Below, one piece after another: positions 34,184-45,539 of a DNA stretch of 64,000 nucleotides. The notes beneath the pieces are model-generated. The model worked only from the letters and a program-made list of their open reading frames with translations, made no database searches and was not told the origin of the DNA. The stretch covers positions 2,108,001 through 2,172,000 of the forward strand of contig CM065889.1 of assembly GCA_033439255.1 (NCBI GenBank), in the 5' to 3' direction. The first letter of the stretch is position 1, and each line of letters starts with the position of its first letter. Both the position numbers and the translations under genes were made by a program. The stretch is from Hericium rajendrae (Eukaryota > Basidiomycota > Agaricomycetes > Russulales > Hericiaceae).

Positions 34184-35756
34184 ATGCCTTCTCCTGAAGA
34201 AGCAACTACTTCAGCCTCACCACCACCCACGTTTAAGTCTTTTGGACTGATTGAACCGCTCCTTGAGGCCCTTGAGCAGCTCAAATTTTCCACGCCCACG
34301 GATATTCAGAGGGAAGCCTTACCGCATGCACTGGCAGGCCGAGATGTTATCGGCGTCGCGTCTACGGGGTCCGGCAAGACCGCTGCTTTTGCTCTTCCTA
34401 TCCTTCAGAAACTATGGGAGGAGCCTAAGGGATTGTTTGCCTGCATCCTAGCGCCGACCCGCGAATTGGCTTATCAAATTTCTCAACAGTTTGAAGCCTT
34501 GGGGGCTCCTATTGGTGTGCGATGCGTGGTACTGGTGGGAGGCATGGATAGGGTTCAGCAGTCCATTGCATTGGCGAAGCGGCCGCATATCATAGTCGCG
34601 ACGCCTGGGCGGCTGAATGACCACCTCGAAAATACGAAGGGATTCAGTCTTCGAGGCCTAAAGTTCTTGGTATGTCATGTGTATGATCCCACTCGTGTCC
34701 TAACGAAGCCATTTGTAGGTCATGGACGAGGCTGATCGTCTACTGGACATGGACTTTGGTCCGGTGATCGACAAGATTCTCAAGGTCATCCCGAAGGAAA
34801 GAACGACATATCTCTTTTCTGCTACCATGACCACAAAAGTGGCCAAGCTTCAGCGTGCCAGTCTTTCAAATCCAGTCCGAGTGGAAGTCTCCACCAAGTA
34901 TGCTTTTTTGCAGGGGTTACAGCACTTGCCGTACTCACTTTCTCCTCCCATGTCCAGGTACTCTACAGTCTCGACATTACTACAATATTACCTTTTTATT
35001 CCATTATCCCAAAAAGACGTGCATCTTATCTATCTAGCCAATTCACTCGCTCAAAACTCAATGATGGTATTCACGAGGACAGTGCACGACGCACAGAGGT
35101 ACGTCGCTTCTCCAAGTCACCAAGCCTAAACACTCAACGGCCTCCGATAGACTATCCATGATTCTACGGACATTAGGTTTCCCAGCCGTGCCGCTTCACG
35201 GTCAACTAAGCCAGAGTCAACGTCTCGGTGCTTTAAGCAAATTCAAGAGCGGCGGTCGCAGCATTTTAGTAGCAACGGACGTTGCCAGCAGGTACGAGTT
35301 CTGCCCCAGCCAACCTCTGTCTAGATCGACGCTGACACACCCGACAGAGGTTTGGATATCCCATCTGTTGATGTGGTTATCAACTTCGATATCCCGACCC
35401 ACTCGAAAGACTACATTCACCGAGTCGGTAGGACAGCCCGCGCAGGTCGTTCAGGGAAATCCATCACCCTTGTCACGCAATATGACGTCGAACTCATCCA
35501 GCGCATTGAGGAGGTGATAGGGAAGCAGATGGAGCTCTGGCCAGCTGATAAAGATGAAGTGGCTCTGTTGCGGGAGCGGGTAGACGAGGCGGGAAGGTTG
35601 GCAGCAACTGAATTGCGGGATAATGGCATAAATGGGGGACATGGGCGTAAACGCAGACGAGAGGAAGGTGGGAACAGGGATGACCGAGACAGGGACGACG
35701 ATATGGTAGAAGCAGGGATGCCCATGTCCAGGAAAAAGGGCAGGAAAAGAACGTGA
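34184..35756 (+). CDS. RRP3: DEAD-box ATP-dependent rRNA helicase Rrp3
   Basis: Nucleolar helicase needed for 18S rRNA maturation (DDX47 orthologue). Five exons: 34184-34669, 34719-34897, 34958-35098, 35151-35291, 35348-35756; 451 residues. Motifs in order: F17 and Q-motif (TPTDIQREA), GSGKT at residues 62-66, PTRELA, GG, TPGRL, DEAD split by intron 1 ([14 protein letters not shown]), SAT, then domain 2 with [19 protein letters not shown] and [10 protein letters not shown]. The block [19 protein letters not shown] and the [12 protein letters not shown] tail separate Rrp3 from related helicases. The C-terminus is Lys/Arg-rich. Introns 49-60 nt. It converges with the oxygenase gene, stops 73 bp apart. 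Confidence 0.93.
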
Positions 35757-35829
35757 ACTTGTAAGATAGCCGAAAGGTGGTAGATATCATATCTGAAGTA
35801 ACTTTGTCGTCGCCTCATTGGAAGTGGCC

Positions 35830-36785
35830 TTAACTGATGAACATCACGTCAGACCGAAGAACGTATTTTGTTCCATTTTGTACTGGGGAACCCTCGTGAA
35901 GGAGACACTCATGTCCATGCCTGTAAAGATGTATGAAACTTCAAGTTATTAGAGCATGCCCATGAAGACGAACCGGTGCAAAAGCGCAGATCCGCGCACC
36001 AGAGGTGCAACCACTGCGCTAGACGACTTGCCCTTGTCATTAGTATAGAAAATTGTCTGCGATGTTGATTTAGCCTGTAAGAAAGACGGATATACGACCT
36101 GCGTCATACAGACATGCGTACCTCACCGCCTTCGACGCCATCTTCTACTCCGGTGAGGTAGATTAGCAGTGTCCACTCGGACACTGCGCCTGTTTCGGTA
36201 TCACGAACCGAGTCATCGTAGTGCTGGCCAAAGTGCTGAGATGGCGTATATCTATACAGACGTATGTTTGAGTTAAATGAATGGGCCGGACGTGCAGTTG
36301 CATTCGTCCTTTTCTTCGAGGCAGGATAAGGAAACAGCGGGAGATGCGGCTGAAGTATAGCGAACAGCCGCTGCGCAAAGGCTGCTGATGTTATAGACAG
36401 CCGATCTGGGCAAAAATCAAGGTGAGTTTGAGTTCCCAATGGTGCGTATCATGAGAAATGAGCATAGTACAATTCAATCTATCTGCTTCTCCCCGTTTTT
36501 TGGGTGGAGTTAGTTCCAGAGGCAGACTGTCAATGAATTTGACATAAAGTCTGCACTCTTCCAGAGATAAAACATTCTGGTGAAACATCCGTTACTGGCC
36601 ACAGCAAAGACGAAAGCAAAACGGACATCCAGGATCACGATCTGGTCCTCCAGGAGCACGTTTCTGGAGAGGTCATCGGCAGGTTTGGGCGAGTGATCAG
36701 GAAATGCGACCTCTCTGGGTGTTGAAGTCGGATTAGGGGTGGCAGGTGCGGCAGGACGAGTACTTGCAGTTTTTTTCTTCGCCAT
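35830..36785 (-). CDS. 2-oxoglutarate/Fe(II) oxygenase, prolyl-4-hydroxylase-like
   Basis: Five exons: 36785-36627, 36576-36471, 36405-36122, 36056-35974, 35920-35830; 240 residues. The N-terminus is Lys/Thr/Pro-rich (MAKKKTASTRPAAP). The double-stranded beta-helix carries the HxD pair in FGQHYDDS, the ILYL-like strand LLIYLTGVEDGVEGGET, the distal His in RHGHECLLHEG and the 2-oxoglutarate-binding basic residue in KYVLRSDV. Frame is kept through all four introns. Substrate unknown; the compact size is like small fungal and plant P4H-type oxygenases. No signal peptide is seen. Confidence 0.85.
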
Positions 36786-36902
36786 ATGGCAAAGGAAGCG
36801 ATAATAAACTTCGAAACGCTGTATCATGTATGCGAGAGCAAATGCAGAGAGTGCTAGCTGAAATTACAACTTTCTAAATTTAAGCTAGGATAGCTAACTA
36901 GA

Positions 36903-36996
36903 GTCACTTTGCCGGAGTGGTTAACGGGATCGCCTGCTATTCCAGCGTGAAAGCGGTTGGGCTTTGCCCGCGAGTGTTCGAATCGCTCAGGTGACG
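36903..36996 (+). tRNA. tRNA-Ser (GCU) with 12-nt intron
   Basis: Acceptor arms GTCACTT and AGGTGAC pair fully with one G-T pair. Box A-like GAGTGGTTAA and T arm GAGTG/TTCGAAT/CGCTC are present. The anticodon stem ATCGC pairs with GCGGT, and the loop CTGCTA is interrupted after position 37 by TTCCAGCGTGAA (36940-36951), the standard site of tRNA introns; anticodon GCT is at 36936-36938. A long variable arm (TGGGCTTTGCCC) fits class II tRNA-Ser. A TTTT terminator follows at 37000. Confidence 0.88.
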
Positions 36997-36999
36997 CAC

Positions 37000-37930
37000 T
37001 TTTATTCCATTTTGTCTCTTAAATTGAGTGAACTATGATAAGCTCATGAATGAAATCTCAAAGTAATTTACTGCTTCTCAATTGCTTTGCCACGGTTAAA
37101 GAATCTGAAGCCAGCGCCGGCCGAATGACTGCATACTAGTATCCCCGAAGTAAGTATGCCTGTTTGCATATACAACAACAATGGCACATCCACGGAAATA
37201 TTACTACAAAAACAAATCTGAAAGCAAATGTCCTCGGGTCCTTGCTGATTGCTGCAAAAACCTCGAGTCGAGCGCAGCGATATGGAAAGTTCTTGCGAGG
37301 GCTACATAGCTAAGGCAAAATACTAGTAGAGTGAGGCAACAGCGCGGCCCGGACTTAGCATCGGCGACGCACTGGGAGAGAATTCCTAATTTCCCACGCT
37401 CCTTCCGTCCTCTTGCCTCGTGCCATCAGTGCACGACAGCTTTTGCGATTTAGCTAGCGCAGTACATAGCTCGCCCGCAGGAGTTTGACAGATAAAAAGG
37501 TAGAAACTGCCCCAGAGAGACTCGAACTCTCGACCAATAAAATAAAAAATTCAGTTCATCCTGTATTTCCGGGATATGACGTAAGTTATGCAACGCTAGT
37601 CCCCGTCGACTTGACCGGCTCATAGCACAGCAATGGTGATTGGGCTTCACCCAACTCCATAAGGTGCGAGATGGACTGCACTAATCGTTTCTGCACACTG
37701 GTGCGGACTGAGCTCAATGGGAAACGACGAGAGGCTGCAGACGAGAGAGCTAGGGAGTCGCGGCCGCCCGCCGCACACTGCGCGGAGTCAGGCTACCCAA
37801 AGACGGCATGTCATTATCCTGCCACTGCGAGGAGAAGATCCCGATAATACATGTGAGAGGTAGTACATTATTTTAGTGAATTATATGGAGAGAGATGACC
37901 AGGATAGAAAGGGTGGGTGGGAGAGGTTCT
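37000..37930. other. Intergenic stretch with one tRNA-like T-arm, no gene
   Basis: No long frame. On the minus strand near 37511-37537 there is GGTCGAGAGTTCGAGTCTC, which resembles a tRNA T arm (box B) followed by TGGGGCA, but no matching 5' acceptor arm was found, so it is at most a tRNA relic or SINE piece. Confidence 0.4.
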
Positions 37931-37937
37931 TGAAAGC

Positions 37938-38497
37938 TATTGCACCTGAAGGTGCGCGACGGTCTTCAGCAGAGGGAGAAACCTCCTGACTCACCGGTAC
38001 CGCACTCTTCAAGCAAAGGCGGAGGCAGACGACCTACTGATGCAAAGGCTCGATGCGGCACGGGTGCTCGCAGAGGCGTGCTCGCACGGGACCGGGTAAC
38101 GGAGAACGGGTCACGTGGAGCGGCTCACGGAGAGCGGGTCATGCGGCGCGGCTCATGAAGAGCGGCCCATGTGGTGCGACTCACGGAGAGCAGAGCTCTG
38201 GCAATCCGGGCATGCCGAACTATTAGCCCAGATTAAAAGATAATTTTAATCACGAATAATCTGGACTAATAGTGTTCATGCCCGGGTTGCTTGAGCTTAT
38301 GCTTCGGTATACGTCGCTACCTGTGCGAGCACGTGCCCATTTGCGCATGCCCCAGGTCGAGCCCATGAGCCGCTACGTAGTCTGTTTGCCTTCTTTCCCC
38401 TGTTTCGCTTGCTTCTGCCCCAGGAATCCTGGAATGCACTGCGCCGGTCATTATGACTTCTTCTCAAAGCCGTCACGCACCTTCAGGTGAGTAATTG
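37938..38497. mobile_element. Foldback-type repeat
   Basis: Outer ends CACCTGAAGGTGCGCGACGG (37945) and the reverse complement CACCTGAAGGTGCGTGACGG (ending at 38490). The centre is a second inverted repeat: arms 38201-38235 and 38257-38290 (GCAAYCCGGGCATG...CTATTAGYCCAGATTA) with a 21-nt loop. The right arm recurs near 55280-55520. No coding region of its own. Confidence 0.6.
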
Positions 38498-38499
38498 AT

Positions 38500-39020
38500 T
38501 CCTCATGCCGCAGGCCGCCTCCTCACGACCGACCCGCGCATTCAGCACGACAATTCTTGACCACCTCTCCCTCTCACCCATTCTGCTGCATTCATCGTTT
38601 CTTATGATTATTATTTGTACCATTATCACATATTTATTATCGTGCGCGATCGCCTTTCGCCGTGGCATGATAATACTATTTGTTGTTCCCCAGGGCGACC
38701 CGCCTCGGTCGCGAATCCCTATCTCTTTCAAGTGCCTCTTTTTTCTCAGCTCTGTCCGTACTTTCGCGCTGCAACAATTCTTCAGAAATAACAAATGCAC
38801 CACGTCGCCTCGATACAGCCCCCGACCGGGTGGTGGGTGATTGACCTGAGTTCACTTTCCCTTGTGAGGCCAGTTCTGCAGCATAACCAGTGTCAATTGC
38901 CAGATCGCGATCAATAGGCATGCGCCAATGCTGCAGCCTATCATTGGTGCATGAGACAAGACAGATACATGCTAGAATAGTACTAGCTAGCGAAAACCCC
39001 ACACTTCGGCAAACAGCTCG
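38500..39020. other. Right flank of foldback repeat, no gene
   Basis: The first 160 bp, down to ATTTATTATCGTG, are shared with 55560-55630. Remaining frames overlap on both strands without domain character. Confidence 0.5.
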
Positions 39021-42000
39021 CTAAGACCCAACAAGATAGGAGAGGTCCAACACATCTAACTCGTCGCATTGATTCCACTTTGCGCCCGCGATCAGGGACA
39101 TCTCGCCAACCTTGTCGGTCAATTCCTGCAAATCCTTCGTCGACATGGTCATTTTTGCCTTCTTCGATCCAAAGATCGCTTTGCTATTGAAGGTGAGGAT
39201 CTCCTGGATAATTCTCCTCGCTTCCTTCCATTCCTCGAGCTCCTCCCATGCAAATTTTGCATACGCCTCCTCGCGATATCTCCTCGACTCATAGAGTTGT
39301 GGGGCCATGATCATATGGGCGAGCGCAAGGAAAGATCGCTTTGGGATGACTACAGGACGTCGATATCATCCACTATGCCAAGATAACACGCTACTCACCC
39401 TTTTTGAACTTTGTGAACGCAAGCACCATGCGAGAAAGCGAATGGCCGATGGTCGTATGTTCGGCATTGGTGAGACTGGATTCAATTGCCCGGTCGACAT
39501 AACGACACCACTGCGTGAGGTGCATGAACTTGTAATTTAGAAAATGCCCTCCGGTGGCGATCGTATTTACGCTGGTGTATACTTCGTGTACCATGCCCGG
39601 AGGCATGAGCCTATGATGTATCAGCTGCGGTACGTTGAGGCTGAATGCAAATACGCACAGGGTCAATTTCTCGTGTAGAAACAAACAGTAACCCTTGTTG
39701 GTCCTGAAACCAATGATCTCTTCCTCTCCGGATGACATTTTGCGGTACAACCTGACAATCTTCTCCTTGGTGCTTAGAGAACCCTCTTTGAATATGCGAA
39801 AACCCCAGAACTTGCCGCCTGACCGGATGTTCATCCACGTTCCGTATCCGTTGGCGTCGTAGTGTGGAAAAGTGTAAAACCCGCCCATCGTGATCAGATC
39901 CCAGTTCCGGAGCGCCAAGCTATCAGCACTGAGTGTCTGTGGGCCGAGAGCATCCATATTATGCCCTATTGTCTTCTTCAACGTCGCGGGCGTGAGCTTG
40001 TTCAGATTGTCGCTATTTTCCAAAGCACGCAGGTTCATCTTTTGCCCTTTGCTCGGGTTCGCTCTTGTCGCATCCCTGCAGACCCGCTTCGCCGCTTCAG
40101 AAAAGCCAATGTCCTTCGTGACTCGCCACGCTATCTGGTCGTCAGATAGCCGACTAAGACAACGTCATGGTGAGTTAGATCCAGGCGATCCTGCGTGCAT
40201 ACACACCTAACGAACCAAGGTACTACGCCATCTATCGCAGGGGAATCCAGGATGTTACCACATTCATCGGGTTCTTTTGCCAGTTTCAGAAACTCTCTGA
40301 GCGAGGTTGATTTATATATGTCGCGCGAGGGGCTTCCGTCGCGTGCGGGGATTTCAACTCGACCTTGCGTTGACGGCCCCTCTTCATCGCTCGAATCTCC
40401 CTGGTCGTCTTCGGCCAGCGGGCGGCCGCCTGTTGCCCTCGCCGCATCCCTTTCGCGAGCACCTACAATGTTATTGCCATAAGATGGCATCCACAAAGTG
40501 AGTGAAGACGACCTACATTGCCATTGATACTTCCCATCCAAATTGGCTTGCAAAGACGTCAAGCCGGCTTCATCGAATTCAATTCGTGGACCGCCTGGCG
40601 TCCAACCACGCAAGAGCGCCGCCTTTCCCAGACTCCACGCGTGTTCTATGCGGTCAAGGACACGCCGCTCCTCCGTTGAAGCCGTCTTGCCATCGGACGT
40701 GAGTCCAGCTATTCCCTTTTCTTCCAAGTCTTCTAATTCTATCAATACGACAGGGCTGTCGTTGTCCTCCACGTTCATCGGGACAGCAGAACTGCGGGCC
40801 ATGTTTTTAACGGCCTCAGAGTCCAAATTAATCTGTGCATGGCATAAGTAACGTGGAGACATCTTCAGTTGGGAACGCTTACGGTTGTCGTGTCACTCTT
40901 CACGAAAGGCAACACTGTGCGCATGCCATTCGGCCAAGTGCACTCCTCCGAACCCGCCGGCCACTCCTTTCCTGGTCGGTCACCGATGCAACAATCCAAC
41001 GGGGGAAGCTGATAGGCCGATGCGCGTTTATCGCTCTCTGCTTTGAAACTTGCGCTCCCGTCCCTGGTTTGAGGTGGTCGAGTGGGAGAAGGTCCGCGAG
41101 AGGGTCCCCTCCCCGGGGCGGATTGGATATCGTCGCACATCTGGAAATTGATGTCCTCCGGATCTGGACCTGGTGACATAACTATGAGATCCTTCTCCAT
41201 CTCCAACAAGAAAAGCGGCGGACCCGGGGAGGAGTCAACCTTGATAGGATTCCCCTTAACACCATGTTTCTTCGGGGAAGGGGTGGCCTCGATGACAAGG
41301 TGCTCCTTGGAAGGAACAGACCGCCGTCCTGACATCGAGCTTGGACCGGGGGTTGTGCCATGAACCTCACGAGAGGGCCGGATAACTTGCGCAGGATCGT
41401 TCTTCATCCGCTTTCGAGCGCTCTCTATCGCCTTACTCCTCTCGTCCTGGCTGCGCTTCCTATTCTTCGTTGCTTGAAGCAGTCCATCCACGGCGGGAAG
41501 GCGCTCCATTCCTACCGTCTCCAGCCAATGTTCCACCGCGTCGACATCTGAACCGAGATTGATTTTGTCAGTGCCAGGCAAAGTATCCCGCCCTTTGTCC
41601 CTCAGCCAGACAGCGAATGCGGTCTGTCCACGGGCTTGACGTGATCGAGTCGATCTCAAATTCTTGTCCCGATCCCACCAGTTCCACGAATTAACGCCGC
41701 CATACCACATCTGCAGACCGGGAAACCAAGGATGTTCCACCTGCTCCGTCGAGTTGTTGCCGGGCCATTGAACGCACTTCCTTTGCCCGTTAATGATCCA
41801 AACGGATTTATCTAGACCTGTATTGACCCATATGTCTCCTGGTTCTCTGTAATCATGCCCTGGGTTCCACGGTGCAAATACGATAGTGCAACAGTAGCTG
41901 TATTCGGAAACATCCTTCGCCTCTTGTTCCTCGCCCTTCGAAGTGCGATGCACGGTTCTCTGCGTGGTGGATATAGTGTATGGGCAATCGGAGTGAATTT

Positions 42001-42139
42001 TTTGTGATTTTATGTCGACGAACGATACCTTCACTACTCGGTCGCGGTCCGAAGGGGACACAGAAGGCGGAATGGGGTCGTGGTCCGGATATGGAGGTCC
42101 CCTGCGGCGCACCTTCTTCATAAATAGTGACGTGTCCAT
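39021..42139 (-). CDS. JmjC/cupin-like protein
   Basis: Four exons: 42139-40883, 40832-40207, 40153-39399, 39349-39021; 988 residues. Residues 1-420 are disordered and basic with an RKRMKND-type patch, suggesting nuclear location. The third exon holds a JmjC-like fold: FYTFPHYDANGYGTWMNI gives a His-x-Asp pair, KFWGF and RTNKGYCLFL follow, and LMPPGMVHEVYTS supplies a distal His. Iron and 2-oxoglutarate binding is therefore possible but not proven. The last exon is helical (WEELEEWKEARRIIQEI). Similar large JmjC-like proteins are multiplied in mushroom genomes (general knowledge, not checked). The start is 158 bp from the divergent gene at 42298. Confidence 0.75.
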
Positions 42140-42297
42140 CTGTTTCTACGACGTGCGCTCAACCGTGCAGTGCTGGTGGATGAAAGCTACTGAGCGAAAG
42201 CTGGGAGTTGATGCGGGGAGATACGCGTCAACAAGGATTGACGCGCAAGCGGCCAACTTACACGGCTCACGAGTGGCGTAAGTTCCCACGCCCCGCC

Positions 42298-43833
42298 ATG
42301 ACTGACTCTCCTGAACTAGGACCTACAATCAACAGCACGGGAATACTACAGGCCATGTATTCCCGTTATTCAAGTGCAATAGAGGGTCTTATGGAAACCA
42401 GAAAGGAACACCCGAGTTCTCTGCACGATATGGATCAGGTGAGTGATGGCCCGGGTCATAAACGCCCTATGATTAACACCTTCGCAGACACGCCCCAGCG
42501 TCCTGGATACTACGACCATGGATTGGGTGAGTCATTCCCCGGTCACATATAATATACCCTGAAAACTTTCATAGATGCGCCTCACCTCTGATATTGGCCA
42601 TATAGAGTTGTTCCGTCAACCCAGCGATCGTCCTTTGGTCAATGACACCCTGGTGAGACAGTTCAGACAGGACATGGGTGCACCACATAAATCGCCCTCG
42701 CCTTCAACCTTCGGCAGCGGAATCACATATCTACAGCGATACTACATCAGTGGCCTGCCCTCCCTCGCAACAGATACACGTTCCATACATGAAGACATGC
42801 ACGAAATCCGGCTATTTTTGGGCGTGTTGTTTGCAAGAGTACGTGGCGCGCCCTCTTCCCGTGATCATTAACTCAATAAACGGCAGCGTAATGAGGAGCG
42901 AGATCAAGCAGATGCAGATGCATTCGGTGCGCAGTTGCACGTCGTTTGTGAAGCCCTGCATCTACTCGAGAAAACCTCGACCACCATTGCTGACGAACTA
43001 TGGAATGACGCGAGAAGGATGACGCATGGCATGTCCCTGCTGGAAAGGGCCTTCTTGGGATGCATGCCTTGGCAGGGTAGTTCCAGAGTGCGTGAGGAGG
43101 TGCCCAATCCGAAGGACCAGAATCCAGCAAGCGACCGAGTTGGCATCCCCGTCAAACCACTTCTCTGCTTGGCTCAGCAGATTCTAGACCAAATTGCTTC
43201 AAGAATTCGCTCTGCCATTCACTCCCTGCAAGGTGGCCTTGGCACTTGGAATTTCTGGTTCATCCATGAGGGCGTCAATCATGAATTGGTACAGTGGTCA
43301 TAGATCGAATTCAGTCGCGTTTATTCACGGGTCTTGCAGGCAGCTGCGTCGTTATTGATCGGTCTAGGACATTTGTCTGGCCACCCGCTTGTTGTAGACG
43401 ATTCTCTGAAGGAGGTCAATGCAGACTTGTTGCAAGCGGCTAGAGTGTTATCTCCGGCAAAGGAAGCAACTTCTTCCTCCAGGAGAGACTCGACGCAGGT
43501 CCTTGATCTTCCTCGATGGTGGGAAGAGCCGCCCTGTGACGGGACCCCACCTCCACACATAATCCACGAAATGATAGTCTGCGTTGGAGAGGAGTTCAAC
43601 AGGGTATTTCTTCATAGTGGTTTTCGGGTTGTTACCCTGCGCTAAGAACATAATAGCACTGGGCGAACGACCCCATGGTTGCGTTCCTTTTCAATGCCCA
43701 ACAAGCCATTGGCGATGCGATGGCACAATGCATCCACGTGAAGAGCCTTACGGACGATGAACAAGTGAGGATAAGCCAGGAGGAGGAAATCTGGGAGAAA
43801 TTGAGAGAGACTGTGGCCCATCACACCGGGTAG
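42298..43833 (+). CDS. Protein of unknown function, six exons
   Basis: Exons 42298-42438, 42488-42526, 42575-42838, 42887-43288, 43340-43603, 43657-43833; 428 residues. Every intron is phase 0, with GTGAGT/GTACGT/GTACAG/GTATTT donors, and one exon is only 39 nt. The translation is mostly helical (MHEIRLFLGVLFAR, AQLHVVCEALHLLEKTST, LAQQILDQIASRIRSAI, NAQQAIGDAMAQCIHV) with no signal peptide or domain I recognise. The divergent JmjC-like gene shares its short upstream region, so co-regulation is plausible. Without the last exon the frame would end earlier at 43645. Confidence 0.65.
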
Positions 43834-44435
43834 TGGCCATGAACCCATGTAGGCGCAGGCGTATCGAATGTCGTGATAAATAATCACTAGGACTGTGCGG
43901 CAGTCCCGCTACCTCGCCCGTTACAGTATACAATCTTGTGTATATTCATTTTCGATATTTAAAGACGGTCTTCGATCACAACAGAGAATAGGAAGGGACC
44001 ATATAAGGTAGAGCAAAGGTAGAGAGGCAGAGCTTGTGGTGTGATAGATGCGGTAACTATCTGATGTACAGTACGTAGTAGCACTCAGGCCAATGAGAAC
44101 TGAATTATAGAGCCGGACTGCTCAGAGAGATACATGGAAAATACAGCACAGTTGGGAAGGTCAAAATGTGAAGGTCAGTAGAGAGCAAGTTGGGGACGAG
44201 CGAGAGACTCAGGGAGAAGGATTCGAAAGGAAAGAGCCGGCCGACGCAGCTGCCGGTAGAGGCGAAGTCACTGCGGCCCCGATGTGGATCTGCGCGCAAA
44301 AGTCGAGCGACAGAAATGAGGTATAAGACCCACTACATAGGTAGCGGGAATTTTACCCTACACGCTCAACACAAACGTTTGCTGCGGCTATACTCAACAA
44401 CGGCCGCATTGCTCATCCTACTTCCCTGCTCATTT
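43834..44435. other. Gap between convergent genes, no gene seen
   Basis: Short overlapping frames only. It lies between the stop of the 42298 gene and the stop of the minus-strand gene at 44436. Confidence 0.5.
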
Positions 44436-45094
44436 TCACCAGCGCTCCCTCCATGTTCTGTATAACATTTCCGCCTTGCGCACCTCTTCCATCGCCGTTT
44501 TGTGTAAAGGTATGAGAGTGTCTATCGCTTTCGCGACCTTCTCACATGCATCCCTTTCGTGTCGCATAATTTCCCAACCCACTCGTAAAGGGATGTTTCC
44601 GTAATCTTCGCCACTTTCTGATGCGGCTGCCTGGACTGCTACGATCTTCGTAAAAGTATGCGTAAATTTAATGTGGTCAAACGCACCTTCTTGTCCTGTA
44701 TTGGCCCGGTCCATGTCAGCCGAAAAGGTATCCGCACTCACAACACGCACCTGAACCGCTACGTGCCATACTCGTCCCCGGTGTCTGGGGCGAGTCTTCC
44801 TCCATCGGCGCATCGTCGCGCGGAAGGCACTCTTCATCCTAGTGTAAGAAGGCGTAGTGAGTACAGTGTACAAATTTCAAACAAAGTAGTAAATATCACT
44901 TCTGCATGTGTAGGCGGGGCCCGGGCGGGAGTACCCACAGCATTCTTGCCCTGCGTGGGATCTCGATGTGCCGTATCGTGAAACGACTGGTCACGACGAC
45001 CGGCTCCTCTGAGGAAGGAATCATTATCCAAACCGGTGAGTTGTGGTGGATCCATGGCGTCGTAAGCGTGAAGCATGCAGCCCCAATCGAGCAT
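44436..45094 (-). CDS. Small protein of unknown function
   Basis: Three exons keep one frame: 45094-44900, 44838-44751, 44695-44436; 180 residues. Splice signals: GCAGAA/GTGATA with TTACACTAG, and TTCAG/GTGCGT with CAATACAG. The middle is acidic (RDDAPMEEDSPQTPG); the C-terminal half is helical and charged (HERDACEKVAKAIDTL, AMEEVRKAEMLYRTWRERW). Start could also be the internal MDPPQLTG. No family recognised; a gene is inferred from frame continuity across two introns. Confidence 0.5.
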
Positions 45095-45539
45095 TGCCCT
45101 GCTTGCCCGTTTCTCACACTAGGCGCCCGCAGACAACAACTGCCGCACCCACGTCGATCTCTCCATCGACTTCGCGCGGATCTCTCTCTGTTTCTTTGTA
45201 TGGGCGACGAGACACCCCTCCGGCTTTTCTGCTGGCGTGCAGCTCGTTTGGAAGCGGCTCTCAAGGTTCTCAAGGCATTGCCTCCTGCTGCAAGGCAGCC
45301 ATGGTTGCCACAACTCTATACGGAATACGTGAGTCGGTTCCGTGGCCTACGTGCATGCTCATAGTATGTGATAGGATGCCGTCTGTTCCTGTGGGAACCG
45401 GTGCATGAACAAGGTCGGGCGGGTGGAACTCCCCCCGCTTGTCCTCAGTACATGGAACCAACTGGCCGAAAGGGACACCGACATCGAACATCTGGACTTC
45501 TCCGGCCTTTCAGAGACAAATGAAAATGGAGACTTTTTC

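Noticed and set aside
37505-37640. A full minus-strand tRNA
   Set aside because: Only a T-arm-like segment was found; no pairing acceptor stem or convincing anticodon arm.
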